Of a stretch of 64,000 nt of DNA, positions 39,671-49,893 are shown in pieces. The position numbers and the translations under genes are program-made. Positions within the stretch are counted from its first letter, which is position 1, and each line of letters opens with the position of its first letter. Source of the DNA: Amphirosellinia nigrospora. Lineage: Eukaryota; Ascomycota; Sordariomycetes; Xylariales; Xylariaceae. The stretch lies in NCBI GenBank assembly GCA_004123355.1, contig SCHM01000002.1, forward strand, positions 5,429,569 to 5,493,568, given 5' to 3'. Under the pieces are notes generated by a model. It had not been told where the DNA came from. It worked only from the letters and a program-made list of their open reading frames with translations, and did not search any database.

Positions 39671-40659
39671 ATAATTAATAAAAATTATTAATATATTAAA
39701 ATAATATTACGTTTATTAATATATTAAATAATTATTAGTTTATATTATTTTTAATTAAATTATTTTATAAAATATTATTATAAGCAAAAAACTACTAAGG
39801 TTTAATTTTTTTTTGTTTAGTTTAAATAATTTTTAATAAATATTAAATTAATTTCTAAATAATAACTTAACTAATATTTTAGCTTAAAATAGCCTAGCTT
39901 TAGTTTAAAATAGTTTAATTTTAATTTAAAATAACTTAGTTTTTATAAGCTTAGTTTTTTTAAGCTTATTTATATATAATGCTTTAAAAAAAACTATAAA
40001 TAGTTTTAAAGCTTATAAAAATAATAAGCTTATATATGCGCTAAATATTATTTTTTACTATTCGGAATACCGTTATTATATAATTCGTTTTTTTAATATT
40101 TATAAAAACTTAAATAAAATTAGTTTTAAGTTTTAGTTTTAATTTAACGTTAGTATTTTTATTACGTATAGTTTAACGCAATATAATAAATCGTAGTTTA
40201 AACAAGCAATTTTTTTATAACGTTTTAAAAATATATATTTAATTTTAAACTTTAAATAAATATTATTACTATATTTAATAGCTAAAATTATATATTAACG
40301 TAAAAATATAAACTTTTTTATTTTTTAATTTAATAGTTTTTTCGAATAGCTTTTTAATAAATATTATTATAATAAGCTTTATTTCGGACTAAAATAATAT
40401 ATTAGTATAAAACTTTAGTTTAATAATCGCTAAATTAGCGGTATTTTTTATTTTAGTTAAATCGTTAAACTTTAAAAACTTCGGCTATTTAAAGCTTTTA
40501 TTAAAGTTATAATTTATAACTTAATAATACTTAAAAAAAGCGAAATTTAACAATAAAAATAAATTAATAAATAAAAGTATTATAAACAAGTTAATAAAAA
40601 AAAAAAAATTTTTTATTAAAAAAAAAACGGTTATATATAAAAATAAAAACTAAATTAAA

Positions 40660-40800
40660 AAATATAATTATTTTAATTTATAATTAATTAAAGCGGTTAA
40701 GCTTAAAACTAAATTAAAATATAATTATTTTAATATTATAATTAGCTAAAATAGCTAAATTAAAAATATAATTATTTTAATATTATAGTTTTTATATTTA
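40660..40800 (+). repeat. Short tandem repeat, about three ~57-bp units
   Basis: CTAAATTAAAAWATATAATTATTTTAATWT occurs three times (about 40650, 40708 and 40755), separated by AATTAGCTAAA/AATTAATTAAAGC spacers. Low complexity, so the edges are approximate. Confidence 0.5.
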
Positions 40801-41900
40801 AAATAGCTTTATATTTATTTTTTAGCTTTATAAACTTTCATAAATTTATATAACTATTTGTTTATTATTTTATTTAAATAAAATAACCTTTTAATTTTTA
40901 TTTATTATTTTTAAACTATTTAAAGTTTTTAAGTTTATATTCGTTATATTTATAATTTTATACTTTATTATATAAGGATTAAAATTAGTTTTATTTTTAT
41001 AATTTAGCGCTATTAAAACTAGGTTATAATAAATAATATATAAACTAGCTATATATTTATTATTATTTAATAGCTAATAAAAACTTTTTTTAAATTTATT
41101 TTAGTATTAGCTAATAAATTATTATAATTATTTTAATAAATAAAATTTATATATTTCTCCGAAATATTATATATTTTATATTTTAGCGTAGCTATTTTTT
41201 TATTATAGCTATAAAAGCTTTTTTATATTTAAATATAAAATATTAAATTTTATTAAATATATTTATAATATATATATATAGCAAATATAGTTAAAGTTTT
41301 ATTATATATATAATTTAAACTAGTTTTAAAATAATAGTCCTAAACTTTTAAATCGTATTATAAATCGTTAAAAATAGCATTAAATATAGTTATATTACTA
41401 ATTTTATATTAAATTTTTAAGTTCTTTTTAATAAGCATATTTAATAGTATTATTAAATATTAGCTAGGTTTTTTATAAGATTAAATAATTATATAAATTA
41501 TAGTTCGTATATATATTTTAAACAAAATAGTTTTTAAGCTTCGCTATAATTATTTATTTTTAACTAATAATTATTAGCTTATTTAAACTTATTTATTTAA
41601 TTAACAGTTAAACAAAATTATTATATAATATTAAACTAATTATATATTTAATACATTTTTGCTGCTTTTTTCGGTAAAAATTTTAGCTTAAAAAGATTTT
41701 ATAAAGCTTAAAAATAATAATTTATAAAATAATATTTTAACTTAATACTTAAACTTTATAGCTTAGTAATATTATAGTTTGTTTAAATAAAAACTAAATA
41801 TTTAATAGTTATTATAATTAAAATCTTTTTTTTTCCGAACTTATATTATATAATTTTTTAGCTCGTACTATTAGCTAATATTACTTTAGTACTTTTTTTA

Positions 41901-42126
41901 GCAAGTTAATATAACAAAAAAACATATAGCAAATATTATAAATTAAAACCCAAGTTTTATTTTAAACTAAATTATAATAAAAAAAGCTCAGCTTTATAAT
42001 AAAAAGTACTCTATAATAAAAAGTACAAGCAAGTATAACAAAAAAGCATACAACAAATATAACAGATCAGAACCCAAGTTCTTTTAACTTTGCACTAGAA
42101 CAAAAAAATTCAGCTCCATACAAAAA
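41901..42126 (+). repeat. ~100-bp tandem duplication at the fading edge of RIP
   Basis: Copy A (41901-42005) and copy B (42029-42126) share GCAAGTATAACAAAAAA, CATACAACAAATAT, AACCCAAGTT and CAGCTCCATACAAAAA in order, with a TATAATAAAAAGTAC doublet between them. Copy A shows many C-to-T and G-to-A changes where copy B keeps C or G (TTAAAACCCAAGTTTTATTT against TCAGAACCCAAGTTCTTTTA). The mutational load therefore drops within about 100 bp towards the right edge. Confidence 0.8.
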
Positions 42127-42172
42127 TTAATTAGTAAAATAAATGTACAGCCAGCACATCATACAATAAGGC

Positions 42173-42417
42173 TGTCACAGTAAAGTGGATACTGCTCCCC
42201 TAGATGAAGCTATTCCCAAGGGGGTCTATAGACCCATATGGGGATCTTCGGAGGTTAGGTCACGTGAACGCGTACACAGGCCTGTATATATAGGGCACAG
42301 GGCAGTCAGACTGCCCTGCGGGCTTTTTGACCCCTGCAGATCTCCGTGACAGAGGCACTTGTGTTAATACACTAGATACGCAACTCACGAAACAGTCACG
42401 AAACAGACTTACGAACA
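42173..42417. mobile_element. LTR-like segment with TG...CA ends (245 bp)
   Basis: Runs from TGTCACAGTAAAGTGG to ACTTACGAACA at normal composition. It carries a TATA-like GTATATATAGGGC (42282-42296 region), a perfect hairpin GGGCAGTC-A-GACTGCCC (42300-42316), and two CACGAAACAG repeats. No matching target duplication is seen (AAGGC before, GTGTT after), so it is more likely one end of a larger, otherwise mutated element than a clean solo LTR. Family not assigned. Confidence 0.5.
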
Positions 42418-42418
42418 G

Positions 42419-42467
42419 TGTTTCTAGAGCTGAGATCCTTCCGAAATAGGAAATCGTTGACTCCGGG
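42419..42467 (-). repeat. Right arm of the ~49-bp inverted repeat
   Basis: TGTTTCTAGAGCTGAGATCC ... TTCCGAAATAGG ... GACTCCGGG is the inverted partner of 3913-3961. This copy is unmutated in the G/A-variable positions (CTAGAAACA on the complement where the left arm has CTAAAAACA). It begins two bases after the LTR-like segment ends. Confidence 0.7.
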
Positions 42468-42775
42468 GGTTGGGCTGGCGTACAACGACATCGGCGAGGC
42501 GGGCTATCTTAAGTCTGTCCCGATCCATTAGCGAGGAAGTGTGAAAATGGAATGGCAGAGCCACAACCAGGCGCAATACCTTTAGCAAGTTGAATCATAA
42601 CAGTAAGCGATTCCCTCTCAATGCTTTCAAACCGAAATGCCCATACGGAGTGATGTCACGAAGCTTAGTTGGTAGGTATCCCGCACAGTTTTAATGCCTC
42701 AGCTAGAAGCCCGCCGAAAACAACTCAAAGTCACACCATGAACTGGGCTGCTTTTGCGTTGGAGTACTTGGGGCC
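42468..42775. other. Short intergenic stretch, right flank
   Basis: About 300 bp of normal composition between the inverted arm and the stop codon of the RING-finger gene; probably its 3' UTR. Nothing else recognised. Confidence 0.5.
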
Positions 42776-43914
42776 TCATCTCCAACGTCTATACCCGAAG
42801 CCGCGATGGAACCCCTCGGTGTCTCGACGGCGCGGCCCGCTGTAATAAGTGCTCTCGTCTACTGCACGTGAGTCACACGCAACTAAATGTAGGGGCAACA
42901 ATCTTAACATACCTCTTACGCTACTGATGCCGAGCTGGTCAGCGACATTGACATATCCATCAATGCCCGCGAATCCCGTCCTCTGGATCTTCTTGACCAT
43001 CTCCTCGTCCCCCTGCCACGGGCTCCGGCACATGGGGCAGGTGACGGCGCGCGAGCGTCTCGCTGCTTCGTGGCCGCCCACATCTGGAAGCACTCCTTGT
43101 GCATGTTCTGCCCGCACGTGGCGCGGCAGTACACGGTGGCCTCGCCTTCGAACGGGGCGTAGCAGATGGGACAGTCGCCCTCTACCTTCTTGCGGTTCGG
43201 ATCGTCGCTCTCGGCACCCTCGGTGCCCTCAGACCCGAGGGATGGCGCGCCCTCGAAGACCTCGCGGAGCTCGCTTGTCAGGAGGCCGAGTTGATATACG
43301 AGGTCGTGGCGGGCGCGGAGGACGCGGGACATGACCTGTCGCGAAGTCGCGCGTTAGAACAGGATGGACAGCGACGCGAAAGAAATGGACACGAACGAAG
43401 ATGATGTGCTTGCACTGATTGCCCTCGAGACCGTGCGGGCAGTTGCAAGACGGTACGTGCGCGATGTGGACTTCATAGATGTTCCCGGTCGAGCCGGTGA
43501 TCTCGACATCCTCCTCTGGGCAGTCGGCGGTGCCGCCGCGGACTCTGTTGAGCACGTAGAACCTGATCGGGGGAGGCGTTAGCGAGAAGAACCGTAACTT
43601 AGCACTTGGCGAGGATATATACGAACCGTTGCTCGGTTGCCCGTTGGTAGACGACTTCGAAGCTCTGTGGCGCTTTTGGGCGGAATCTATAGAAAAGTGT
43701 TAGTCTTTTCGCTCGTCTGCCAAGTTCAGATCAAGGTCAGATTAGGAAGGGCTGACCGCCGCAACCGCTTCTCGCCATCTGCTGCTGCTCTCGCGTCCTG
43801 CTCCTTCGCGCTTTTCTTTGTGGTTCGGGCTTTCTTCGTCTCTGGCACCGCAGCGGGCTTGTTATTGTCCCATGCAGTTGGGAGCTTGCGCTTCCCTGAG
43901 GTAGAGGAGCTCAT
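42776..43914 (-). CDS. SWIM and RING zinc-finger protein (ubiquitin-ligase-like)
   Basis: Five exons on the minus strand: 43914-43757, 43686-43627, 43562-43397, 43335-42913 and 42858-42776. The introns are 70, 64, 61 and 54 nt, all GT-AG, and all junctions keep phase. The start MSSSTSGKRKLPTAWD opens a Lys/Ala-rich, nuclear-signal-like tail. Exon 3 carries a SWIM finger (CNCPHGLEGNQCKH) and exon 4 a RING finger (CPICYAPFEGEATVYC, CGQNMHKEC, CPMCRSPW). The C-terminus reads DESTYYSGPRRRD...GFGYRRWR. SWIM+RING proteins of the ZSWIM2/MEX type act as E3 ubiquitin ligases; the substrate is unknown. One frame change sits inside the RING at about 43051-43066, consistent with one missing base, so the gene is either freshly broken or misassembled. 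It is the first gene right of the RIP block. Confidence 0.8.
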
Positions 43915-44268
43915 GGCGGGTCGGTTGTTTTAGTTTGTTTGTTTATCTTTGACCGCCGATGGGCTTACGACTGGCGGACATATAGGGTGAATTTGGCGAG
44001 CGCGAGCCTATACACTTATAGTTGGATTGGAAAGTATCAGCAAGGAGCCTCAACTGTATCAGGTCGCGCCAGAGCGAGACGTGCTGTCGCATAAAATCTT
44101 TGTTGCGATTGGGAAATTGGGTCCAATAGGGTGACATCACTGCTGCACGCGGCCAGGTACTGTTTAGTTGCAGTAGGCTTATGGCGGGGATTGTGGGGGA
44201 TCTACAATGCATTAGAAGTAGGTACCTAGGCACGTTTTGTGGCGTCTTGAGCCCCTGTTAAATATGTT
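43915..44268. other. Intergenic gap between the RING gene and GH92
   Basis: 354 bp holding the promoter of the SWIM/RING gene and the 3' end of GH92, both on the minus strand. TTTGTTTGTTTATC near 43933-43948 is pyrimidine-rich on one strand. An open frame at 43943-44233 (-) has no family features. Confidence 0.5.
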
Positions 44269-46853
44269 CTACAGAAGACCAGCTACCTTCGTCGCTTCAC
44301 CCCAGCTTGGTGGGCGATCCTCCAGCTTGGTGCCCCAACTCGACTCATTATTTCCAAGCACCACTTCCATCGTCCAGCCTTCTGTGAAGAAGGCATGGCC
44401 GATCCAGGACTTCGTCCAAGGTTTTCCATTAACCGTGATATTCTGGATGAAAACGTTCTCATACGCGGCATCGAATCCCACCGTCTTGATCTGCGCTGTC
44501 TTGCCCGTCGCGGGGCTCGTGATATTAATACCCTCGAAGAAAGGCGCAGAGATTAGGTATACGTCCTGGCCCGAGATGGGGAAAAGTCCCAGCATTCCAA
44601 AGGCCACGAATGCACCCATGGACCCGGAGTCGTCGTTACCAGGCAACCCGCCATTGGTTGCGTTGAAGGATCCCGGGATATAGGTGTGCAGCCGCTTGGT
44701 GGAGAGACCGGGCCGCCCAGCGTAGTGGTATAAATATACCGTTGAGAAAACGGGTTCATTAGAGATGTCTGCGAGCCCCGACGTGTGGAAGAAATCCAGC
44801 CTGTTTAGGAAGCGCTCCTCGCCGCCCATGAGTTCGATTAGCGAGGACATGGATTGAGGCACCAAACTAAGCCATGTTATTAGCCTCTCATCTCATTTCG
44901 TCCCCGAATCGAGAGGGGATATCAAACTTACAACTGATACTGCCAGACGCTGGCCTCAAATGTCTCACTCGGATTTGTTGTCAACGAGCAGAAGCTCGCA
45001 AGTGCTGAGCAGTCGATGGGATCTTGGTAGCCCCACGTACCGTTTTGATACTTCGGTTGAAAGAATCCTGTGAAACCGGTATCCTTACCCTTGATAGCAG
45101 AAGTCTGCTCGGCCTTCCATATGTTTTGCCAGTTGGCGCTTCTCGTGACATACTTATCGTAGAGATCAGCATGGCCTAGGCCCTGTGCCAGGGTAGCCAG
45201 GCAGTAGTCGTTGTATGCGTACTCTAATGTTCTCGAAATGCTTCGAGAATTCGTACCGAATCCCACTGGATCAAAGTCAAGGTACGGGATGTAGTCCAGC
45301 TTGCTCCAACTCTGCAGGCCACCACGCCCATGGAAAGCCCACTCTAGAGGCTCGACTTCAGCATCTTGGATAATGGCTTTCAGAGCGAGCTCCCAGTCGA
45401 TGCCCGTCAGGTTCTTAACATATGCGTCTACGAGCACTACGTCTGCGTTGGAACCGCCTTGCGTCCATCCATTGCATAGTGACATGTGGCAATCAGGTAA
45501 CCAACCCTCGTGCTCATACATGTCAAGCAGTGAGTTAACCATCTGAACCTGCGCGTTAGGGTCGACGATAGTAAGGAGAGGGTGCTGAACACGGAAAGCA
45601 TCCATATGCAGTAGAATGAATCGAAGTACGGAATGCCACTATCCCATTTTGGATTTTCACCTGTGTAGTTTTGTGGCGAAATCATTGAGCGGTATATACC
45701 GCTCCAAACTATAACAATTCTTGTCAGTCTTGACTACGGGGTTCAGAAAGAGCTTCTGTCACTGTTTCACACGAGACTGCTCTTGCCTACCTCGTGGAAA
45801 GCGATTTTAAGAGAGATTCTGAGATGACATTTCACTTACAGCTCGTCAGGAGTGCATCGCTCGCTCCACCAGCATTGACGGAAACGGGGCTCAACTTCTC
45901 CTCCCATGCATCTTCAGCTTCTTGAACCAGTCTATCGAAGTCATCCAAGGGTTGCGAAATTTCGGCCTCGGCGCTCCGACATGCTTGGCCAGCACTGATG
46001 AAGCTGATACCTACTCTCGCCGTGAGTGTATTATTAGCAAGCCCAGAAAAGCGCGCCCAACCACCGGCTTCGAGAAAGAAGAGGTTGAAACCCCGGGTGA
46101 CATAGAGGTCCTTCGGTTCCGTACCGCCCGATTGTTAACCCAGACGCCGTTGTCAAAGACATCCCGCCGAAGAAATCCACGCAGAAGTGCATGACATACG
46201 ATCCGGCGCCGAAGCTGGGGAGGAACGTGCCGTTGCCTTTCATCCGCCCTGTTTCGGCGTCCACGCTGATGCTCGCGTTCTGCCGGGATTGCCACAGATC
46301 TGTTAGGTCGAGGAGGACAAGCGGATGCTGCGCGCTGGTATTCCCAGATGGGAACTGGAACCTGAAGAGCGCCGCGTGGTCGCTCGTCGTCATGGATGAC
46401 TTGATCCCGGACTGCAGATCGACGGCGAAATGGCAGGCGACGCGACGACCGAGTTGGCTACATAGGGCACCGCGCGGTCGCCGATGCGGAAGTCACAATT
46501 ATTCACATCGTCGTCGGGGCAGAGCTGCGGAAGAGTGGGAAGTTGCCTAAGCTCGGGTTACCACCCGTGCCCGAGTCGTGGACGGCAGAGAAGCCGACGA
46601 CATCAGATCCGTCGGTTGAGAAACCACCCGTGTTCTGCCCATTGACGTCGGCGACGGCCTTGGCCAGCCCGTACGGCCGCGTGGCTCCCGCGAAGACGTT
46701 GCCGCCATTCGTGCTCCCGATGAGGGGATTTACGAAGCGCAGGACGCTGTCGTCATCGGCGCAACGCGCCGCGAGGGGGAAGATTGAGAGGAGGAGGAAG
46801 CGGAGGGCGAGCTGATGCGGGGAAACCCGCGATGTTGGAGACATGTTTCTCAT
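44269..46853 (-). CDS. Secreted GH92 family alpha-mannosidase, frame-interrupted
   Basis: Glycoside hydrolase family 92 enzymes are calcium-dependent exo-alpha-mannosidases (often alpha-1,2) that trim mannan or N-glycans. Visible parts: signal peptide (MSPTS...LALRFLLLSIFPLAARC), then the family start FVNPLIGSTNGGNVFAGATR and HDSGTGGNPSLGNFPLF. Next come DLYVTRGFN...GQACRSAEAEI, SPQNYTGENPKWDSGIPYFD, the signature WLPDCHMSLCNGWTQGGSNA, RSISRTLEYAYNDYCLA and the C-terminal GLPGNDDSGSMGAF. Two introns are clear: 45709-45839 (131 nt) and 44867-44931 (65 nt). The frame changes about five times (near 46530, 46434, 46165, 46125 and 45602), each consistent with one missing base; the last falls where TGGGATGC is expected and TGGATGC is present. 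The second ATG (46844) has an A at -3 and may be the start. Confidence 0.85.
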
Positions 46854-46892
46854 GCCGTGTCTACGAAACTCAATTGCATGATACTCTCAAAA

Positions 46893-46906
46893 GAATTATA
46901 TATATA
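46893..46906 (-). promoter_or_regulatory. TATA-like element of the GH92 gene
   Basis: The minus strand reads GGCATATATATATAATT, 40-53 bases upstream of the first ATG. Confidence 0.45.
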
Positions 46907-48420
46907 TGCCGCCCAAAACCATATTGTATCTAATCTTGGCATACTTACTTAATTATCTCCTTCACCGAAAGTCAAGCCGAACGATAGCAATGACCCCCGG
47001 TCGTTTGTCTCTCCACTGTATGCAGTGCACGATCATCTTGCAGCTTCTCCAATTCCAGACCTTCCGAAAACAGAAGATAGAGAGGGGATTTTAGCTCAAC
47101 GATCGTCCTTTGTTTACTCAACACGGCAAGAGATCTCGCTCGTCTGCTACGGTCCTTAGGTAAGTTATCGAATTCGCAGGGTTTTAGACTCATATCGATT
47201 TATCTGACCTTGCTAGCAGAATGTTTTGGTGATTGATGCATACTTGGGTAGGTACTTAATCCCGCAGCTTTCTTATATGCGAAGAGCTAGGAGTTGTTGC
47301 TTTTCGGTGGATCCTAGGAGCTATACAAATTTGGAGTAGCTTGTACGGTCTGAGATATCCTGCAAATTTACAGTATATATGAGCTCCCACGCCGCCTTCG
47401 ACAGTTGAGTTTTTATGGTCATAAGAGGCCGAATTAGGTACGTGTATCTCTCGGCAAGTGGAAACCGGCCACTATTAGCTACAACCAAGTCAACTTGCCA
47501 GATAATCTATCTGATGGCGCTGGTGCCTACGATCTCTAGATGACTGTCTCGGCTGCGCGGGGTGGCCTGTGCGCTATAATACTATATAGATCAGGCTCGT
47601 TGTATCTACTCCCGCCTCCGTGGCGGCAACTGTGCTGGTTCACACAAAGGCGTGGAACAGATTTCGGATGGGATTTCAAGTTGATAACGTACGACAATAT
47701 TTTGCTTCTGTCTTGGGCAGTACATAAATTACTGCCAAGACAATCTGAAGAAGTGATGAGTCATGAATCTTTACATCTTGTCCGCATTGTCCGCACGAGG
47801 CAATACCCCAACATTACATACATACCTTAGTATCATTGACATCGATACTAGAAGACGTCGTAGACATCCGCAACGTAAAAAGTACACGGCTAACAGAATC
47901 AAGTGTCCCTTAATCGGCTCCTTAGGTATCCGGCATGGCGCCTGTGATGACCCTCGAATGATGAAATCATTCACAACGATGATCGATCTGTGACACATGG
48001 GAAGCTTAGCAGGGCCTCGCGGCTTGCCACAAGCAAGCGGCATCTCCCACTACCTCAATACTATCTCATTAAGAAGTATGCTAGTTACGAAATTTCATGG
48101 GAACTACCTGCGAAGAAGACGCCGACGGTAGAATGGCGCAAAGCGAAGCATGTCATCGTGTACATCAAGCGGTACACATCGACGTAAGTATCTTGGTATC
48201 AAATATTCACCCAACCGCGTGCTTCTTCTCAATGCCAATACCGCTAGAGCCTAACCGCCCAGAACTGCCGGTTCAAATCTACGTCTCATTTGTAGGCATC
48301 TATGACGACAATCGGAATGTTCGCCATAGGCATGGCACGAAGCTAACTTTTACGACGGCCGTCCCGGTACTACACTTGAGCCATAGAGGTGAAGCTGAGA
48401 GGAACATAGATTTTTGGGTG
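46907..48420. other. Divergent intergenic region, GH92 / Rds1-like gene
   Basis: About 1.5 kb shared by two divergently transcribed genes. No coding region is supported; scattered short open frames on both strands lack codon structure or family similarity. Probably regulatory. No repeat seen. Confidence 0.55.
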
Positions 48421-48428
48421 TATATAAC
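48421..48428 (+). promoter_or_regulatory. TATA box of the Rds1-like gene
   Basis: TATATAAC lies 41 bases before the upstream ATG (48469) and 59 before the second ATG (48487). The second has the better context (CACCATGCC), which favours it as the start. Confidence 0.5.
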
Positions 48429-48468
48429 ACTCTGTTGCTCACCTCCTTAGGCTTGGCCTTGTTCATCG

Positions 48469-49893
48469 ATGACAATATACGTCACCATGCCAGGCCTAAT
48501 CTCATTATCGTGGCCAGGCGTTTTGGCCCTCGCTTTTGCCTTTCGATGCAGTGCCGTGCCCGTGGTCTCGGAGCCGGAAACAACCGTAACTTCAGCTCCA
48601 ACATTTACAGCCAGTATCGTCCCTGTCACAAATGTGACTTCACATGGGCCATACACAGGACCACCGCCAACAACAACAGGTGCCATATCGACTACGGTCT
48701 TGGCGCCGTCAATACCAGCATTACCCCCGGCGCCGTATAAGTTGCAATATCCCGCTGATGGTAAGCTTCACCAGCCACAACCAGCGCCATACACCCCTGG
48801 TGGTGGGCTTGGTACGAACGGCAGCGAACCTGTCTACCGTGTGCAGAGCGACTTCGACTACGAATCCATCGCTCTGGGGTTATATCAGGAATGGATCGAA
48901 CTCGACCTCTTTCACTACGGCCTAGCCACGTATCCTGTCGAAGAGTTCGAGGCGATCGGCCTGACTGCGGAGGATAGGTTCCTGCTACAATTTATGGCAG
49001 ACCAGGAAGTCGGGCACGCGACTCTGCTCACTAACATGTTGGGTCCCCAGGCGCCCGTGCAGTGCACTTACAACTACCCATCCATGAATCTCCGCGAGTA
49101 CATTGACTTTAGCCAGAAGCTGACGCGTTGGGGCGAGTCTGGCGTGTACGGGTTTCTCAACCACCTCGACGCTAGGGAGGTCGGGCAGCTGCTCCTGCAG
49201 TCCATCTCGACAGAGGCGCGACAGCAGATGATATTCCGGCAGTTCGAGGGCCTGTTCCCGATGCCCGTATGGTTTGAGATCGGTATACCCCAGTCGTGGG
49301 CCTGGACCCTTCTGGCGCCGTATATCTCGTCATGTCCACAGGGCCAGACGCGATTGATCTGGCAGAACTTCCCAGCCCTCCGTATCCTCAACCAGCCCAA
49401 CCCGGCTCGGATCAACGGTTCGGACGTTTGGAGCGAGACGCTCGGTGACTATGCTCAGACGTTAAGCACAGAAGGGCTCTCGGACTCCGACTCCTGCATC
49501 AACGCCACGGGGGTGGGTGAAAAGTGCACCGCGGCCATCACGCACAACAGGACAAACCCGCTCTCGTACCCAGGACGCCAGGTATTCTTAGAATGGGACA
49601 CGCCGGGCCAAAGCGTAGGGCCGAACAACAGCTACGTGACATCGACGTCTGCGGGCGCGCCCAAGTTCGCAGCGTGGGTCTCGCAGCTCAACGTCACGTA
49701 CTCGCCACTCTTGAACATTAGCGGGAACAAGGCATACACAATCCAACCCAACACGTCGACCTATGCGGGCGATCCCGCCATCAACGGCACCATATTCCTC
49801 GTCATTACCGATCGGGAGCTACCCGTGACGCCCTTCAACTTGTCACAGGTTAATCCTTTCGTCAATGCCTTGTCTATCTACCAAGCTGGATAA
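48469..49893 (+). CDS. Rds1-like secreted protein with ferritin-like domain
   Basis: Single intact exon of 474 codons (468 from the preferred ATG at 48487, whose product begins MPGLISLSWPGVLALAFAF, a signal peptide). A Thr/Pro-rich linker (residues ~30-110) precedes the ferritin-like domain (~125-320). Helices with metal-ligand-type residues are YQEWIELDLFHYGLATY and FMADQEVGHATLLTNML, followed by LTRWGESGVYGFLNHLDARE, STEARQQMIFRQFEGLFPMP and the family block VWFEIGIPQSWAWTLLAPYI. Many N-glycosylation sequons lie in the C-terminal third. S. pombe rds1 is a stress-responsive gene; the enzymatic role is unknown. This is one of only two conserved right-flank genes with no frame change. It is transcribed divergently from GH92. 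Confidence 0.85.
   Translation: MTIYVTMPGLISLSWPGVLALAFAFRCSAVPVVSEPETTVTSAPTFTASIVPVTNVTSHGPYTGPPPTTTGAISTTVLAPSIPALPPAPYKLQYPADGKLHQPQPAPYTPGGGLGTNGSEPVYRVQSDFDYESIALGLYQEWIELDLFHYGLATYPVEEFEAIGLTAEDRFLLQFMADQEVGHATLLTNMLGPQAPVQCTYNYPSMNLREYIDFSQKLTRWGESGVYGFLNHLDAREVGQLLLQSISTEARQQMIFRQFEGLFPMPVWFEIGIPQSWAWTLLAPYISSCPQGQTRLIWQNFPALRILNQPNPARINGSDVWSETLGDYAQTLSTEGLSDSDSCINATGVGEKCTAAITHNRTNPLSYPGRQVFLEWDTPGQSVGPNNSYVTSTSAGAPKFAAWVSQLNVTYSPLLNISGNKAYTIQPNTSTYAGDPAINGTIFLVITDRELPVTPFNLSQVNPFVNALSIYQAG

Larger units (their letters stand above)
3994..42160. other. AT-rich, RIP-type mutated repeat block (about 38 kb)
   Basis: Sampled lines hold roughly 5-15% G+C by eye. CA and TG dinucleotides are almost absent and TA is in large excess, while CG and CT/AG remain, giving the many AGCT, CGTT and TTTACG words. 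This is the expected result of C-to-T change at CpA on both strands (RIP), not of methyl-CpG decay, which would remove CpG. Stops are dense in all frames; I find no host gene between 3546 and 42775. The block is built of mobile-element fossils and tandem repeats listed separately. Such blocks are normally H3K9-methylated heterochromatin in fungi; that is inference here. Confidence 0.9.

Noticed and set aside
3994-42160. Mitochondrial DNA insertion or contamination
   Set aside because: AT-rich like mtDNA, but no rRNA, tRNA or respiratory-chain genes, and LTR pairs plus CpA-specific loss point to RIP.
3913-42467. A Starship giant element
   Set aside because: No captain-type tyrosine recombinase or cargo gene is readable and the arms are inverted and long. 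Full RIP could have hidden a captain, so this is only unsupported, not excluded.
43943-44233. Minus-strand open frame upstream of the SWIM/RING gene
   Set aside because: No family features, and it occupies the promoter/3' UTR interval of two well-supported genes.
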